From Punica granatum (Eukaryota > Streptophyta > Magnoliopsida > Myrtales > Lythraceae), in assembly GCF_007655135.1 (NCBI RefSeq), contig NC_045131.1, forward strand, positions 8,742,001 to 8,806,000: 64,000 nucleotides of DNA, read 5' to 3'. The notes below the pieces were generated by a model. The model saw only the letters and a list, made by a program, of their open reading frames with translations. It made no database searches and was not told the DNA's origin. Positions within the stretch are counted from its first letter, which is position 1. Each line of letters starts with the position of its first letter. Shown in pieces: positions 25,561 to 37,821 of the stretch. A program made the position numbers and the translations under genes.

Positions 25561-27183
25561 TCCCACCTTCGCACTCCATAGCCATTCCCGGACGGAGCAT
25601 ATGGGGGGAGAGAGAGAGAGCAGAAGTAACCGTCTCGAGAGAGAGAGCCCCGCGCTTACAGTCATTCATACATATATGTATGTATCCATATAGAGAGAGA
25701 AAGGGCGGTTGGTGGTGATCACTGATCCCGAAGCATTTTCCGGTGCGAGAATCGGAGAAGGAGCAAAAGGCGTCGGTAAGCTCCATTTTCAGCCTTTTTA
25801 TATTCTTCCTCTCTCTCTTTCTATGCGGTTCGTGTTCGAATCTCCTTTAGAGGTTTCGTCCGCAGCTTTTTATGTTTTTTCTTCTTTTTTTTTTATACTG
25901 CGGTTTGTCGGTTTCCGGGTGTTTCTCGGTCGACGTCGACAACGCATTGCTCCGGTGAATTGACTGATCCGTTGGCGTTTCCATTGGAGTGTTTGCTTGC
26001 TCTGGTTTTGTCGGTTCTTTTGCCTGTTCTCGTGGCTGGTGATTCTGTTCTCCGTCCTTCCTTCATCGTGTTCGTTTTTGTCCGATGCCCATGTAGGGTA
26101 GAGCTGCACTCTTATGAGCTGTTGCTTTCTCCATGTGCGATTCTGTGATTAGCTTTTAACTTTGGATGTTTACTGCTCTGTTTTTTGCGAAGTTGGAGCG
26201 GATATCTGTTTTGGATTCATTATTCCGGAAAATTGAGCTTAAACATTGCATAAATAAGACATGAGTCGTCCATTTCTGCCTCAAAAATGCACCTTTGAGC
26301 AGGGGATTCGTATATTTTCTGGACCATGGTACAGATTCGACAATTCCCTGCAGCAGATTCGGGAATCGGTGTGTTTGATGTAATTTCATGCTGTCCGATT
26401 GGAGCATGAAATGATCATAGCATCCTTTTTTCTGCTGTCATGGGGAATGATGCGCTCATTGGATTGACTGTTCATTCATGGACTTGAGCTCTGCTCTGGG
26501 AGGCTGTGACCAATTGGATTCATCTGCTTGGTGGGTTCCACATAATTGATGATTGATGGGTTACAGACTGTACGGACGTGATGGCTCAGTCCATTCATTA
26601 CCAGTGGATGTAATTGCTTTCCTCCTCTGGAACTATGAGATTGCACTTTCAGGACCAATGCCTTCCATTCCTTCTTGATATTGAATCATTGATTTATTAA
26701 AAAGAATTAGGGGTCGATGGCCCATCTCTTTCCGCGGTCATGCTCTAAATACCGAAATAATTGATTGCTTTGATCTTGATGATTGGTTCCAAATTAAAAG
26801 CTCATTCTTTTGCTATTGCTTTGAGGGATATTTTCTTCTCATATAATTGATTTGACCCAACTACAATTTTGCGGGTCCTTCCAGTTTGACTTTCTGCATG
26901 TTAGCTGACAGTTAGCTTTTCATCGGCACTCATCATTACGAATCATGTTGGTTCTTCCAGATTTACTCATGAATTTGAGAGTAAAGTTGTTAAGGTTTTG
27001 TTCTTCTGATGCCAAAAAAGTTTACTGCAGGTGGAGCTTGTCTTGTATTCTTAACTGGTAGAGAGTCGGTCAATGATCCGCTGGTGAGATATACATTACA
27101 TGGCACATCCTTTTTTCACAAACTCTTTAGATTGCCATTTTAGAACTTCCTCTGCAGGCATCTCCTCATGGTCATAACTGTCT
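25560..27183 (+). other. 5'UTR exon and leader intron of the gar2-related gene
   Basis: A (GA)-rich stretch is followed by a good donor, CGTCG|GTAAGC, at 25776. A matching acceptor, CTCTGCAG, ends at 27157, just before the coding start. This implies a noncoding first exon ending at 25775 and a 1.4 kb leader intron. The transcription start is not defined. Confidence 0.5.
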
Positions 27184-27197
27184 ATGACTGCAGCTAG
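27168..27197 (+). promoter_or_regulatory. uORF overlapping the gar2-related start codon
   Basis: An ATG at 27168, in the same exon and 16 bases before the chosen start, opens a nine-codon frame (MVITVYDCS) ending in TAG at 27195-27197. It overlaps ATG 27184 out of frame, so ribosomes may use ATG 27214 instead. Its presence in mRNA depends on the inferred acceptor at 27157. Confidence 0.4.
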
Positions 27198-30100
27198 AAA
27201 GGGAAAAATTACTATGGACAGTGACATGAGGAGAACTCCAAATGGCAATCAGAAGAAGCGATCAGGAAGAACTAATGAGAAAAACTTAAATCGTCGCCAG
27301 GAGAATAATGGCACGAAGGGTGCGAAGGGAAAAGGAACTGTATCTAAGGCTTCAGTTGCCAGAGCTGATTCCAGCACTGTAGTAAGTGATACAAACTTGG
27401 GCACAGAGGCCCCTGAAGTTTATGAAGACATGGTTATACATTATATGGATGATGTTAACAGGTCTGAGGAGACACGTCGCAATGGGAAAACCTCTATTAG
27501 TGCATCTAAACAGAACGATGATGAAAATCTGGATGAAAACTCTCTTGATGTGGATAAAGAGTCTGACCAAGATAAGGAAAAAGTGTCAGACTCTGACTCT
27601 GCTCGGGATTCAGCATCCTCTCATGGTGAGGAAAAGGTACCAGGAGCATCTGAGAGTAGTCCTGTAAAGGGCTCTTCTAAAAGTGGAGCTGAAGGGTTGG
27701 ATGGAAAAGCAGATATATTGCACACCAAGGTTGTAGAAAACACTACTGAGAAATCTAATAAACCTTGTGGTGAGCCTTCAACTGTTTCTACAAGAAGTCC
27801 ACCTGACAACAATTTGCAAGATATGGGCGATCCTGCCAATCCTTCATCCGAATCTTCTGAAGGAGTTGAGCAGAAACCTGCTCAAGATGATAAGGAAGTT
27901 GATGTCTTAGATGAGGCTTCAAATGGTACGCTAAGTGTTGGAAGTGAAGATGAAAGATTTGATGCTGAAAAGAATGGTGTACATAAAGATGAGGCAGATT
28001 TGGAACATAAGATCGAAGAAATGGAAACGAGAATTGAGAAACTCGAAGAGGAATTGAGAGAAGTTGCTGCTCTTGAAATTTCTCTATACTCTGTGGTACC
28101 TGAGCATGGGAGCTCTGCACACAAGGTGCATACACCAGCTAGGCATCTTTCAAGACTGTATATTCATGCTTGTAAACATTGGACGCAAGACAGGAGGGGC
28201 ACTATTGCGAAGAACACTGCATCAGGTCTCATCCTGATTGCTCGGTCCTGTAGCAATGATGTCCCAAGGTATAAACATTAAATATTTCAGCTTAGAAGAA
28301 AACTATATTGAAATGAAAGTAGTGACCAGGTTTTGTTCTTTACGTTTGTTAAGGTTGAATTTCTGGTTGTCCAACACAATTGTGTTACGGGAGATTATTT
28401 CTCAAGCATTTGGAGGTTCACGTAACTCAAGTCCTTTTACGAGATTTGCTGAGTCAAATGGGGCTACTACAAAGAGGAGTGAAGGAAAATATTCCACTTT
28501 GAAAACGAAGGCGGCTTCCAACAATATGCCAAGAAATGGGTTTATGCAGGCTGTGGATGACTGGCAAGAAACTGGAACATTCATTGGTGCACTTGGAAAA
28601 ATTGAATCGTGGATTTTCTCTCGGATAGTTGAGTCAGTATGGTGGCAGGTATGCACTGTCTGACTAAATCAAAAAATGTTTCTTCTAATACTTGTTAGGT
28701 TGGAGGAGCCAGAGTTCAAATATTGAAAGGATGTTTGCCTTAGTTTTATGGTTCTTTCAGTCAATATGATGATATGATTCAAGTATTTGTTTCTTCATAA
28801 TGCGCATCCTTTCCTTTTTTATCAGTCGTATCAAGATCTAGAGAGTTTAGGATTCTCCAATGTATTGTCATGTGCATTCTAATGTTCATTCTATTAGCAC
28901 TGATTACACAATTTTTCAGGCTTTGACGCCGTATATGCAAACTCCTGATGGCAATTCAAGCAGCAGTAAGATCACTGGGAGGTTGCTCGGACCAGCTTTG
29001 GGAGATCAGCAGCAAGGCAGCTTCTCAATTGACTTGTGGAGAACTGCTTTTCAAGATGCTTTACATCAGCTTTGTCCTGTTAGAGCTGGAGGGCATGAGT
29101 GTGGTTGCCTGCCTGTTTTGGCAAGAATGGTATGCGGTCTAATGGAATATGCTCTCATGCTTCAATGCCTCCAGCCTATGCGGTTCTGATTTTTTTTCTG
29201 ACCTGTCATTTTATTAAGGTTACTTCTCTTTACTTTGCGCTAATATCGAGAACGGGTCCCCTTTTTTAGGTCATGAAACAGTGTGTAGCGAGACTAGATG
29301 TGGCCATGTTCAATGCTATTCTACGTGAATCAGCCCATGAGATCCCAACAGACCCTGTCTCTGATCCAATTGTTGATTCCAAGGTTCTGCCTATTCCTGC
29401 TGGAGACTTGAGCTTTGGATCTGGTGCTCAGCTGAAGAATGCTGTATGTATTATCTTCTTTTTTTTTTTCATTTGATTGGGCAGATCTTCATTTGATACC
29501 ACATTCATCTATTTAATTGAATTATCCAAGGGAAAACTGAGAGGCAGGATCTGTCATGCTTGAACATCGAGTATAAAAATTTAAGTTTTCAAGGGTACAG
29601 CTTTTTGATACTACCTTTGAAGTAAAAAAAGAAAAGGAAAAAAAAAAACTATCCTTTTGTGAAGGAACAATCGAGTGTTGAGTGAACAATTTAATATCAC
29701 TCCACAAAATTTAAATTTACGAAAGAAAAAGCTATTACACCACCGATGTTGCCAGATAATGCCAAATCTTATGTTCATGCCATCGACGCCTGTTGTGATC
29801 CACTTGCCATCATGAATATGATTAAAAATTTTTGATGCCTCAGAGTCGAACAGCAAAGATTTGTTCATGAGAGGAACAATTGCCTTTTGGAGCCATTCCT
29901 CTCATGTGGTTTCTTGTCAGTAATGTCATTACGTGAAGTGAAAGCCTTTTGGATGCTGCTCTAAGTAGTATGTCTTGCAGGTCGGCAATTGGTCTCGGTG
30001 GATTACTGATGCGTTTGGCATGGATGCTGATGATGCCGTTAAAGAGGAACACCAGAATGAAAATGAACACTGGCAGGGTGGAGATAGTGACCCTAAATCT

Positions 30101-31320
30101 TTCGTACTTCTCAATGAATTGAGTGATCTTCTAATGCTTCCAAAAGATATGCTTATGGACAGGTCGATTCGAAAGGAGGTAAAATTGAGTCCAAGAGTGT
30201 CAGATTTAACTTAGGCATTTCTTCCTTGTGGGATACTTGATTGAGATTGTTTACTGTCGGTAGGTCTGCCCATCGATAAGTCTGCCATTGGTCAAAAGGA
30301 TACTATGCAATTTCACTCCTGACGAGTTCTGCCCCGATGCTGTTCCGGGAGCTGTGTTGGAAGCATTGAATGCTGAGGTATAATTTGCTTCTTGCAGAGC
30401 CTTTTCACCTGTGTATTATATCAAAGATCAGACGTATAAAAATAAATTTCGCTCTACCCCAAATTTATCTTATCTTTGGTTTATTTTCAAATTATAGAAG
30501 GCGCTCATTAGAACTTTACTGAAAATGGAACAACTAGATGCCTTTTCGTTCATGGGTCAATGATAATGGGAGTTTCTACAGGTTCAACTTATTATTCAAC
30601 ATTTTCAACCGCTTATTAAAAGTTATCAGCATTAGAGTCCATTCCAAATGCTTGGGACGGACCATCAGGGAATGATGGTCTAGTGGTTCCAAGCTCACTC
30701 CCATGTGGTTTGCAGACCCCCAAGTCTCGAGTTCGAATCCCACGGGGACATATGCTAGGGTGGGCTCTTTGACTTGGGCCTAAGGTCATCTCCGGCTTCT
30801 ATGAACTATACTGGGCCCATCATTTTTATTCAGCAAATACTTGGGACAGAAACAGGGTCTGTCCCTGGTCTAACCGGAAGTGTCTGATCAGTTTCTGATA
30901 ACCATGCTGAGAACTAAAAAACCAGTATCTTGATTTCCTTTGATAGTGCTAACTAAATTCTCTCAATAACAGAGTATTGTGGAGCGGAGGCTCTCAGGGG
31001 AGACCACCAGGAATTTTCCTTATACGGCAGCTGCGGTCATTTATTCCCCACCATCATCTGCTGACGTGGCCAAGAAAGTTGCGGAGGCGGGAGAGCGGTC
31101 TCCTTTATCGAGGAGCGTGTCAACAGTGCAGAGGAAAGGATACACCAGTGATGAAGAACTGGATGATTTGGATTCTCCTTTAACCTCCATAATTGATCAG
31201 TTGCAGTCCTCTCCTACTCATGTGTCAAATGGAAACGAAAATGGGAAGCACGTGGAGCATGGTGCTCATTCTGCCATGAACGTGCGCTACGAGCTCCTTC
31301 GCGAGGTCTGGTCCATGTAA
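27184..31320 (+). CDS. Nucleolar gar2-related coiled-coil protein
   Basis: Seven coding exons join in frame: 27184-28268, 28354-28648, 28920-29129, 29270-29443, 29981-30178, 30264-30377 and 30973-31320, encoding 807 residues. The first 270 residues are acidic, Ser/Lys-rich and low in complexity, which explains the historical 'gar2-like' name. A charged coiled coil (LEHKIEEMETRIEKLEEELR) begins near residue 271. The conserved core follows: ARHLSRLYIHACKHW, TFxLSN-like FWLSNTIVLREI, and WSFxR-like LGKIESWIFSRIVESVWWQ, then PILVKR-like LPLVKRILCNFTPDEFCPD. I recognise it as the family of Arabidopsis At2g42320/At3g57780/At5g06930, with a possibly DIL-like helical core. The molecular function is unknown to me. 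All splice phases agree. A SINE sits in the last intron. Confidence 0.88.
30655..30835 (+). repeat. tRNA-derived SINE in the last intron of the gar2-related gene
   Basis: A-box-like TGGTCTAGTGGTT at about 30676 and a perfect B-box GAGTTCGAATCCC at about 30729 are spaced as in a tRNA. The sequence between does not fold as a standard tRNA and a roughly 90-bp unrelated tail follows. It is not called a tRNA gene because the acceptor and anticodon arms are not evident. Confidence 0.6.
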
Positions 31321-31850
31321 TATTAGCTCATGTAGTACAATTGTGTATATTTTCGGTTCTGAATCTGATGTAAAGTCATGGATGGTCGGGAGGAGAATAG
31401 CTGATACATGTTCTGAGAGAACAGAGAATCAAGTTTCTATGTTATCGTGAATATATGATGTATGAAGAATATGAGTTAGTTCTTGAATTGTAGTATATAT
31501 TTCGAAATGCAGTTGCTTTGCTTGAGATGATCGATTGGGAATTCAATTGTTAATTCCTCCTAACCGCGTACGAGATTAGGAATAAGGAAGCAAAAACTTG
31601 GCCAAACTTACTAGCGACCCGACTATCAAGGTCGGCGTGAATCCTGTCATCCTAGGTCGGGCAACCCATATGAAAAAAAAGTCGGCTAAGACAAACCTAG
31701 GCCGACGGCACTTCTTTTCCTGGGAGAGAGGGGGAAAGAGGATATAAGACCTGATTGAATTGTTGATATGTAAAGGACTTCCTTAATGTCTTACACTAAC
31801 AGATACATACATGTACAATCAAAGAAAGATTGTCTCAGCACATGAGAGTA
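31321..31850. other. Spacer between convergent gar2-related and AP2-A genes
   Basis: This holds both 3'UTRs. From about 31705 it resembles 39471-39560, so it includes one boundary of the AP2 tandem duplication. Confidence 0.5.
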
Positions 31851-34800
31851 CTAGTCCTCATCAGATCCATGATCACCATTTCCGTCGTTCTTCAAGAACT
31901 TGTCTAACCAACCCGTGGTAACTCCAAAATCGAATACATCGTCTTCGATTCCAGAAAATAAGCTGCCAATCCCATTGTTGAATGCATGTGTCCTCACGTC
32001 GCCTTGACCACCAACAGGATTGCTGGCCTCGCCATCCACTGCCATCGTAGAACTTCCTTCTGGAGCCACTACAGTCGAGGTCGCATCCTTGTCTAGACTT
32101 CCATGACTGGCCACCGATGATCCATCCTCAGTAGCAACTGCTTTGCTCGGATTTACTTGTGAGTTAGTTTTGTCATCACCAGCATCCAAGCTAGTCTTCT
32201 CAGTCCCGTCCCTTGGCTTCTCAGACCCTCCGTTGACCCCTGCGAAGTCCTCCCCAGACAATATATCCTCCCAGTCCACATCGGAAATGTTTCCGTCCGG
32301 ATAGAGCGCATGCAGATACCCATCTACATAGATCCCGTTTGTTCTCCTGGGAGCACTCATCAGATTGATCATGTCACTCCAGGAACTGACACCTTCGTAG
32401 CCTTCAATTGTGCACGAGATCGCGAACCCAGAACTTTGACAATCCGGATTTGATAGGGTCTGCAGTGGTCCTGGAAGGAAGTGCATTGGATCCTGCAACC
32501 TGACACCACATTCCGGAAACAAACTATCTCCAAGAGGACCGGCTGGCTCATAGAGAGGAGGAACCTCGATGTCTTTACGGAATGAGAAGCTACCATTGGG
32601 ATCAGAATCATCATGCAGGTCTCGACAAATCTTGACATGATCATCACCATCATGATCATCCCCCTTTTGGTGGTCAGCTTGGGCTTGGATCTGCTCCTCT
32701 AGGAGCGGTGCTTCTGAGGGTTGAGAGCTGTTGGCTGCTGCTACCGGCTTTTCCTGGGGGATACCAAGGTCTGAGGCTTTCCCAGAACTGCTCCTCGATC
32801 TCCAAAGCAGAATCTCCTCTGCAGAACTCTGCTTTATCCGCTTCGATGCTCCCTCCCCGATTGGAATCTTCCCACTCTTGTAAATTCCCTCCGTATCATA
32901 GTTGCTCAGCTCAAAATTGGCGACCGCTTCCGGGCCTTTCAACCTTATTGCGGCAACATCATAGGCTCTCGCTGCTTCCTCCTCAGTGGCTGCAAAACAT
33001 GCATGTTCATTTGGTCAGGAGAGCAATGATACCTTTGAAGGCAAGTTACATATAGTTATGGAAAGCCGTTTTGGTTTTTTATTTCGCGTCTAGAAAAAGA
33101 CATACTGCAAGTTTTATACGAGGGACGAGCATCCACATTTTTCATTAATTGAACAGATATACTAAGAACGTAGCAAAAGAGAAGTGATACGGAAACATAT
33201 AAGAGTGTGGAAAAGCCTATAGGGCTTACCAAATGCTCCCAAGTATACGCTTCTTTCTCCCTTACTTTTCCCTAGCCGAGCTTGCCATTTCTTACCACAA
33301 ACACTCCTGCAATTTGAGAGCTTTTCGATTGTGAAAGGGCTATTATTTGACCCGTATATAATATAGCACGAATCATTATATACCTACACATCTATATCTA
33401 TACACAGACATATATTTGACCACATACGTTGCGCATAATACCTGGAAACTCCACGAAAATTGGAGGCACACGTTGAAAAGCCTTTGCTCCTCCTGAAAGT
33501 AAGATTGGACATTATTTTTTTTCTGCATTAGCATACCGGATAAACCGCACCATAGTGATGACGACTTCTTCGATGCGAATATCATGGTTTAGATTACCGA
33601 CATATCATATGGTTGAATCAATCAGAAATTGTTTTGTGAACCAGTGATGAATGAGTCTACGGAACTCGCCTTTTTATAGCGAGGATATATTCGGCTTTTG
33701 GAAGGCTCCTCATGTCCGCCATTTCCTTCTCATAGTCAACAAGCTGCACAATTGAAGAAGGCAATATTTGTGACATTATTGATTAACCTCTACTAATATG
33801 GAAAGATATTAACTTAGTTTCTGCTCTTTTTTTTGGGGTAATTAACTTAGTTACTAAATTGAATGTTACTGTTGTAGCTTTCAATAAATTGCAGCATATT
33901 TATGTCATTAGTGCTTTGAACTGTAATATTATGGAAAGAAACTAAAATTTCTACCGGGAAGTTAAGGGGAGTTGATGGGCCCCACAATTTAAGAGCCACC
34001 AAATCGTATGCCCTGGCTGCCTCTTCTTCATTATCATATCCACCTTAAGGAGCCGGCCAGAAAAATAACCAAAATTATTAAGAAATTTACCCAAAAATAA
34101 TAAAAAAATATTGTGAAAATGGAAAGGCTAAATTATGAAATTAAAGGCAAAATAAACCTAGCTTCATAGCTCAATAACTTACCAATATAAACTGCAACAC
34201 AATGTCCCATGCAAGCGAAACATGGAGGACATCAATAAAGCAACGGTTAGCACAAATAACCCGGAAAACCCCATAGTACAATGGAAAAAAAGAGGGAGAT
34301 CGTTTGTTAGGTCCGATTTGAATGAATTACTTGACTTTGATTTTTCGTTTGGATCAGTGTTATCCCACACAAATGCTTGGTAGTGTCGTCCCGATGAATG
34401 CCTGCCACATTTATCGATTTTATATATTAATTACCTTTTGCAGGAAGTTGATTTTCCATAAATTGACAGATATGTACGTTTGTCATTGTCAAAATAAATA
34501 AATAAATAAAAAGATTGTAGATCAACCTGCATACTCCTCGGTAAGTTGAGTGCCTGTCAAGAAAACTGCTATGCGGTCTTTTGTAGTTATTTCCACTTCC
34601 ACTAGTTTGAGCAGGATCTTCATGGCCATCGTTGTTGCCATTATTAACTCGGGACGTTTCCTTGTTTAGGACCGTGACATTTCTGTCAAGAATAAGACGG
34701 AATTGTTACATTACATCAATGAAAAACTTATACGTGATCGAGGGTAAGCAGAAGATATACTAATGAGGGAGAGCAAATTTTATAGTCGAACCTGAGGGTG

Positions 34801-35249
34801 GTTTCCCTAGGATTTTCTTCTGTGATCATTGCAACCTCAAGTGAAATGCTTTGCTTCGTATTGGCAGTTCTACTGCTGGAGCTGCCAGCTGCTTTCGGAC
34901 ATTTATTAGCTTGAGTTTTAGGGGTTGAAGTAAATGAAGGTAGTGCAATTTCTTGGCTGGATTTGCCAAGGAATCTAGGGGAACGCCGAAGTCCCGCTGA
35001 AGGTGATGATCCAGGCTGTAAATTATTGTTCTCTAAGATTGATGATGAAGAGGCTTGTTTCTCGTCTGGTACTGATTGTTTCAGATTATTTTGCTTGTTC
35101 GCAGACGGACCTGAAGAAATAAAACTCTCATTCTAACGAGAAGTTAGTTGATAGGGAATTGAAAATGAGACATATATATGTATACATACAAAAGACAGAT
35201 AAGGTGAACGAAAGGATTTACCTCTCGTGTTTCTCAGCTGCCTGTCCAT
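31851..35249 (-). CDS. Double-AP2 transcription factor, copy A
   Basis: Ten exons: 35222-35249, 34792-35110, 34527-34682, 34331-34401, 34183-34191, 33955-34043, 33670-33743, 33442-33492, 33230-33306 and 31851-32989. They sum to 2013 nt and 670 residues. Exon 5 is the 9-nt microexon found in AP2/WRINKLED genes, here giving IYI. Repeat 1 runs from [20 protein letters not shown] to [20 protein letters not shown]. Repeat 2 runs from [18 protein letters not shown] to [20 protein letters not shown]. The long C-terminus is acidic and ends in a conserved [13 protein letters not shown] motif, probably an activation region. The intron after exon 7 has a GC donor. A strong acceptor (TTATTTCAG) just before the ATG implies a leader intron. 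AP2 proteins bind DNA in the nucleus; the target process is unknown. Confidence 0.88.
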
Positions 35250-37325
35250 CTTCTCAGAAAAGAGTTATCCTGAAATAATCAGAATATATATATTACCAAT
35301 AATGTGCTGTGGAATTTGGCTACTGAGAGCTACTAATCACATCAAATCTTATTTTAAGTTAAATTTCGCACCTTGTAAAACTAATTTAAATGTGTCAAAA
35401 TGGCCACTTGATGGTAATCGGCTTTTCTGTGCATCTCCGCATGCAAATTGTCCTACGGCCACGATACTACAAATTTCTCATGCCCTATAATTATTCTTTT
35501 GAGTAATATACACATGTTTCTAAAGAAACCGTAACGCACATAAATCCTTACTCATAAAGTGAGAGATGTATTTGTACAATATATAAATTTTTTTCAGTAG
35601 GTTCTGTACATTACAATTTAATGATATGGAAAGTAAAGAAGGTCGTTAATAATGAAGGGAATGTTCATTAAGTTATCATGTGATGCAATTTTGCCATCTA
35701 CACTCTGATAAGGTTGGAGGAGCAAGAAATCTACTCTTTTTGATGTTTAATTGTTTTTGGAATTAACTAACGGCAACGAACTCTTGATCTGAAGATTTTA
35801 TTTTCATCACATTCGACGCTGACACCATATTTCACTTAAAAGGTCTTAAAAACCTCATAACAATCGTCACTGTATCCGTTTATATATAAGACTTTCTCTA
35901 ACAAATTCACAATGTTGAACAACCACCTTATGCATTGGATCAAGTTAGTTTTACGAGATCAAATTTATCTAGCTTGATATACCTGTGTTTACGAAAATCG
36001 ACCTCAGTAAACCTGGGAAAAAAAATAAATCTGCTATCAATCTAACGCATATAATTATCACCACCCTAACAACCATTTATGCATGTAACCTTAGTGTTGG
36101 AGTGACGAAAAAAACTAGGTGAAGATGTTGGAAAAACACACTTTCGACCAAAAACATGCACATAAAAAGGGAGAGAAAGAGAGATATACAAAAAAAAAAT
36201 CAAACATCGGAAATTGGAAAAAAAAAAAAAACATTACTGATCAATCACTGGGCAAAGGTACTGGAGCCTGGCCCCACCAAATCTTCTCCTGTCTCTCTGT
36301 CTACCTCCTTCTCAGATTTCAGAGCTCAGATCAAACGGAGATTGAGATTATCCTACCAAACTCTGCTGCTAATAGCCCAATCACACTGCTGTTTTATCCT
36401 CCTCTCTGCCTCTCTCTGCATGCAGGGTCCTGCTTACAAGTGGCTATTGTGGTTTTCAACTCCTCTCCCTCTTGTGAGGCTGTCACTCACGGCGGGGTTC
36501 TTCACGTGGTCCCCAGCCTCCGCGCCCTACGATGTGCATGATCGATCGGGATCGGTGACATTATACAGAGTTCCATTCTCACGTGTTACGATCGAACAGA
36601 TGGTGTTTTATTCCTTCTGTATGCTCAATTACATTCTGTAATAATCTGTCCTATTTTTCCATGTCATCGAGATGAGCAAGGAGGGGCCCCACGTCACCGC
36701 CCTTGGCCCCACTGCCACGCCTGTCAATCCTTTGTCTCGGTAAGTCGACTTTGTAACGAACGGGCACATTTTATGGTAATTGAGCCATAGCTGCCTTTTG
36801 TTTCTTCTGCATTTCACCTACCCCTCATGCATGCACAATTTACTCGTCGACTGGGGGCCCTCATCTTGTAGTTTTGGTGACTATGCAGGGGCATTTTCGT
36901 ACTAATAAAAGATCCGAGACCGAGGGTGACAAAATGAGCGGTCAGTACGTATATTACATACATGAACTAATTAAGTACAGAAGTGTTCAATCGAGCTTCG
37001 TAAAAATATGATTTTAAAGTCATTTGTTGGAGAAAAAGTGGAAAATATGTGAGGGCAATTGTCCCACACCAGTCAAAGAAAGAAAAATTGGGCAGTTAAT
37101 ATAAGACAAAAGGTCCAATAATTTATAGGGCTTAAGTTTTTTGATTGCATATGGGCTCAAATTCAAAATAAGCCCATTTTATTTAAAAATTTATCCAACG
37201 TCATCGATCTATATGTGGTACTTTCTTGGGCGAATCTTGATGTTAAATTTTTGATTTCTTCCCCCCTCTTGAGTTCTGCAGTTCACATTGATGAATATTG
37301 GCATGTTGATCATATTTGTACTGAT
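35250..37325. other. AP2-A upstream region
   Basis: It contains the inferred leader-intron acceptor, AT-rich sequence, and from about 36250 the block shared with unit B, including the G-box CACGTG at 36503-36508. Open frames at 36119-36641 are not family-like and are not conserved as frames in unit B, so they are not called. Confidence 0.5.
36503..36508. promoter_or_regulatory. G-box conserved between AP2 upstream blocks (copy A)
   Basis: CACGTG in the context CTTCACGTGGTCC is retained at the matching site in unit B (45316-45321), while surrounding bases differ. Conservation suggests selection, but position relative to the transcription start is unknown. Confidence 0.4.
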
Positions 37326-37821
37326 CATGGTTGTCAGAATCGCGATTCGAATCGTAGAATCGTACGATTTTACGATTCAAGGAGCATCACCGATTCTGAT
37401 TCAGCTAGGTGAGTCGGGATTGTAGAATCGGAGCCGAATCGCTTGTTGAATCGTAGAATCGCAGAATCGGGTTCAGGCTGGATTCGGCCCAAGCCCGAGC
37501 CCAATAAGCGGGCCGAAGCTTGGACCCGAAAGCCCAAACCCGAAACCCCTCTCCCACCGGCCCTTCTTCCTCTTTTCCTGTCACGAACCCTAATTTCTCC
37601 CCTGCTGAAGTCCTTCCAATTCGACCTTCGAACGTCTTCGACGAAATCTTCGAAGCTAGCTTGCGGTTCTTCCTCTTTTCCTTCCGAGAAGCTAGCTTGT
37701 CCAAGCTTCGATTGCGGTTGCGGACGAAATCTTCGATAGTTCCATACCATTCCAGGTACTTTTCCTCGCATTTCTCTCCGATTTCTTGTCTCTTTCTCGA
37801 GACGGAGACTGGCAGAAGAAT

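Larger units (their letters stand above)
31705..36960. repeat. Tandem duplication unit A (AP2 gene plus upstream block)
   Basis: The whole interval corresponds in order to 39471-45775. Matching parts are the 3' flank, all ten exons, the intron positions and an upstream block (about 36250-36960 against 44865-45775). Introns and spacers have diverged with indels, so the event is old. Confidence 0.8.

Noticed and set aside
36119..36641. Two plus-strand frames of 140 and 161 codons upstream of AP2-A
   Set aside because: They fall in the duplicated upstream block, but the frames are not kept in unit B, so coding potential is unlikely.
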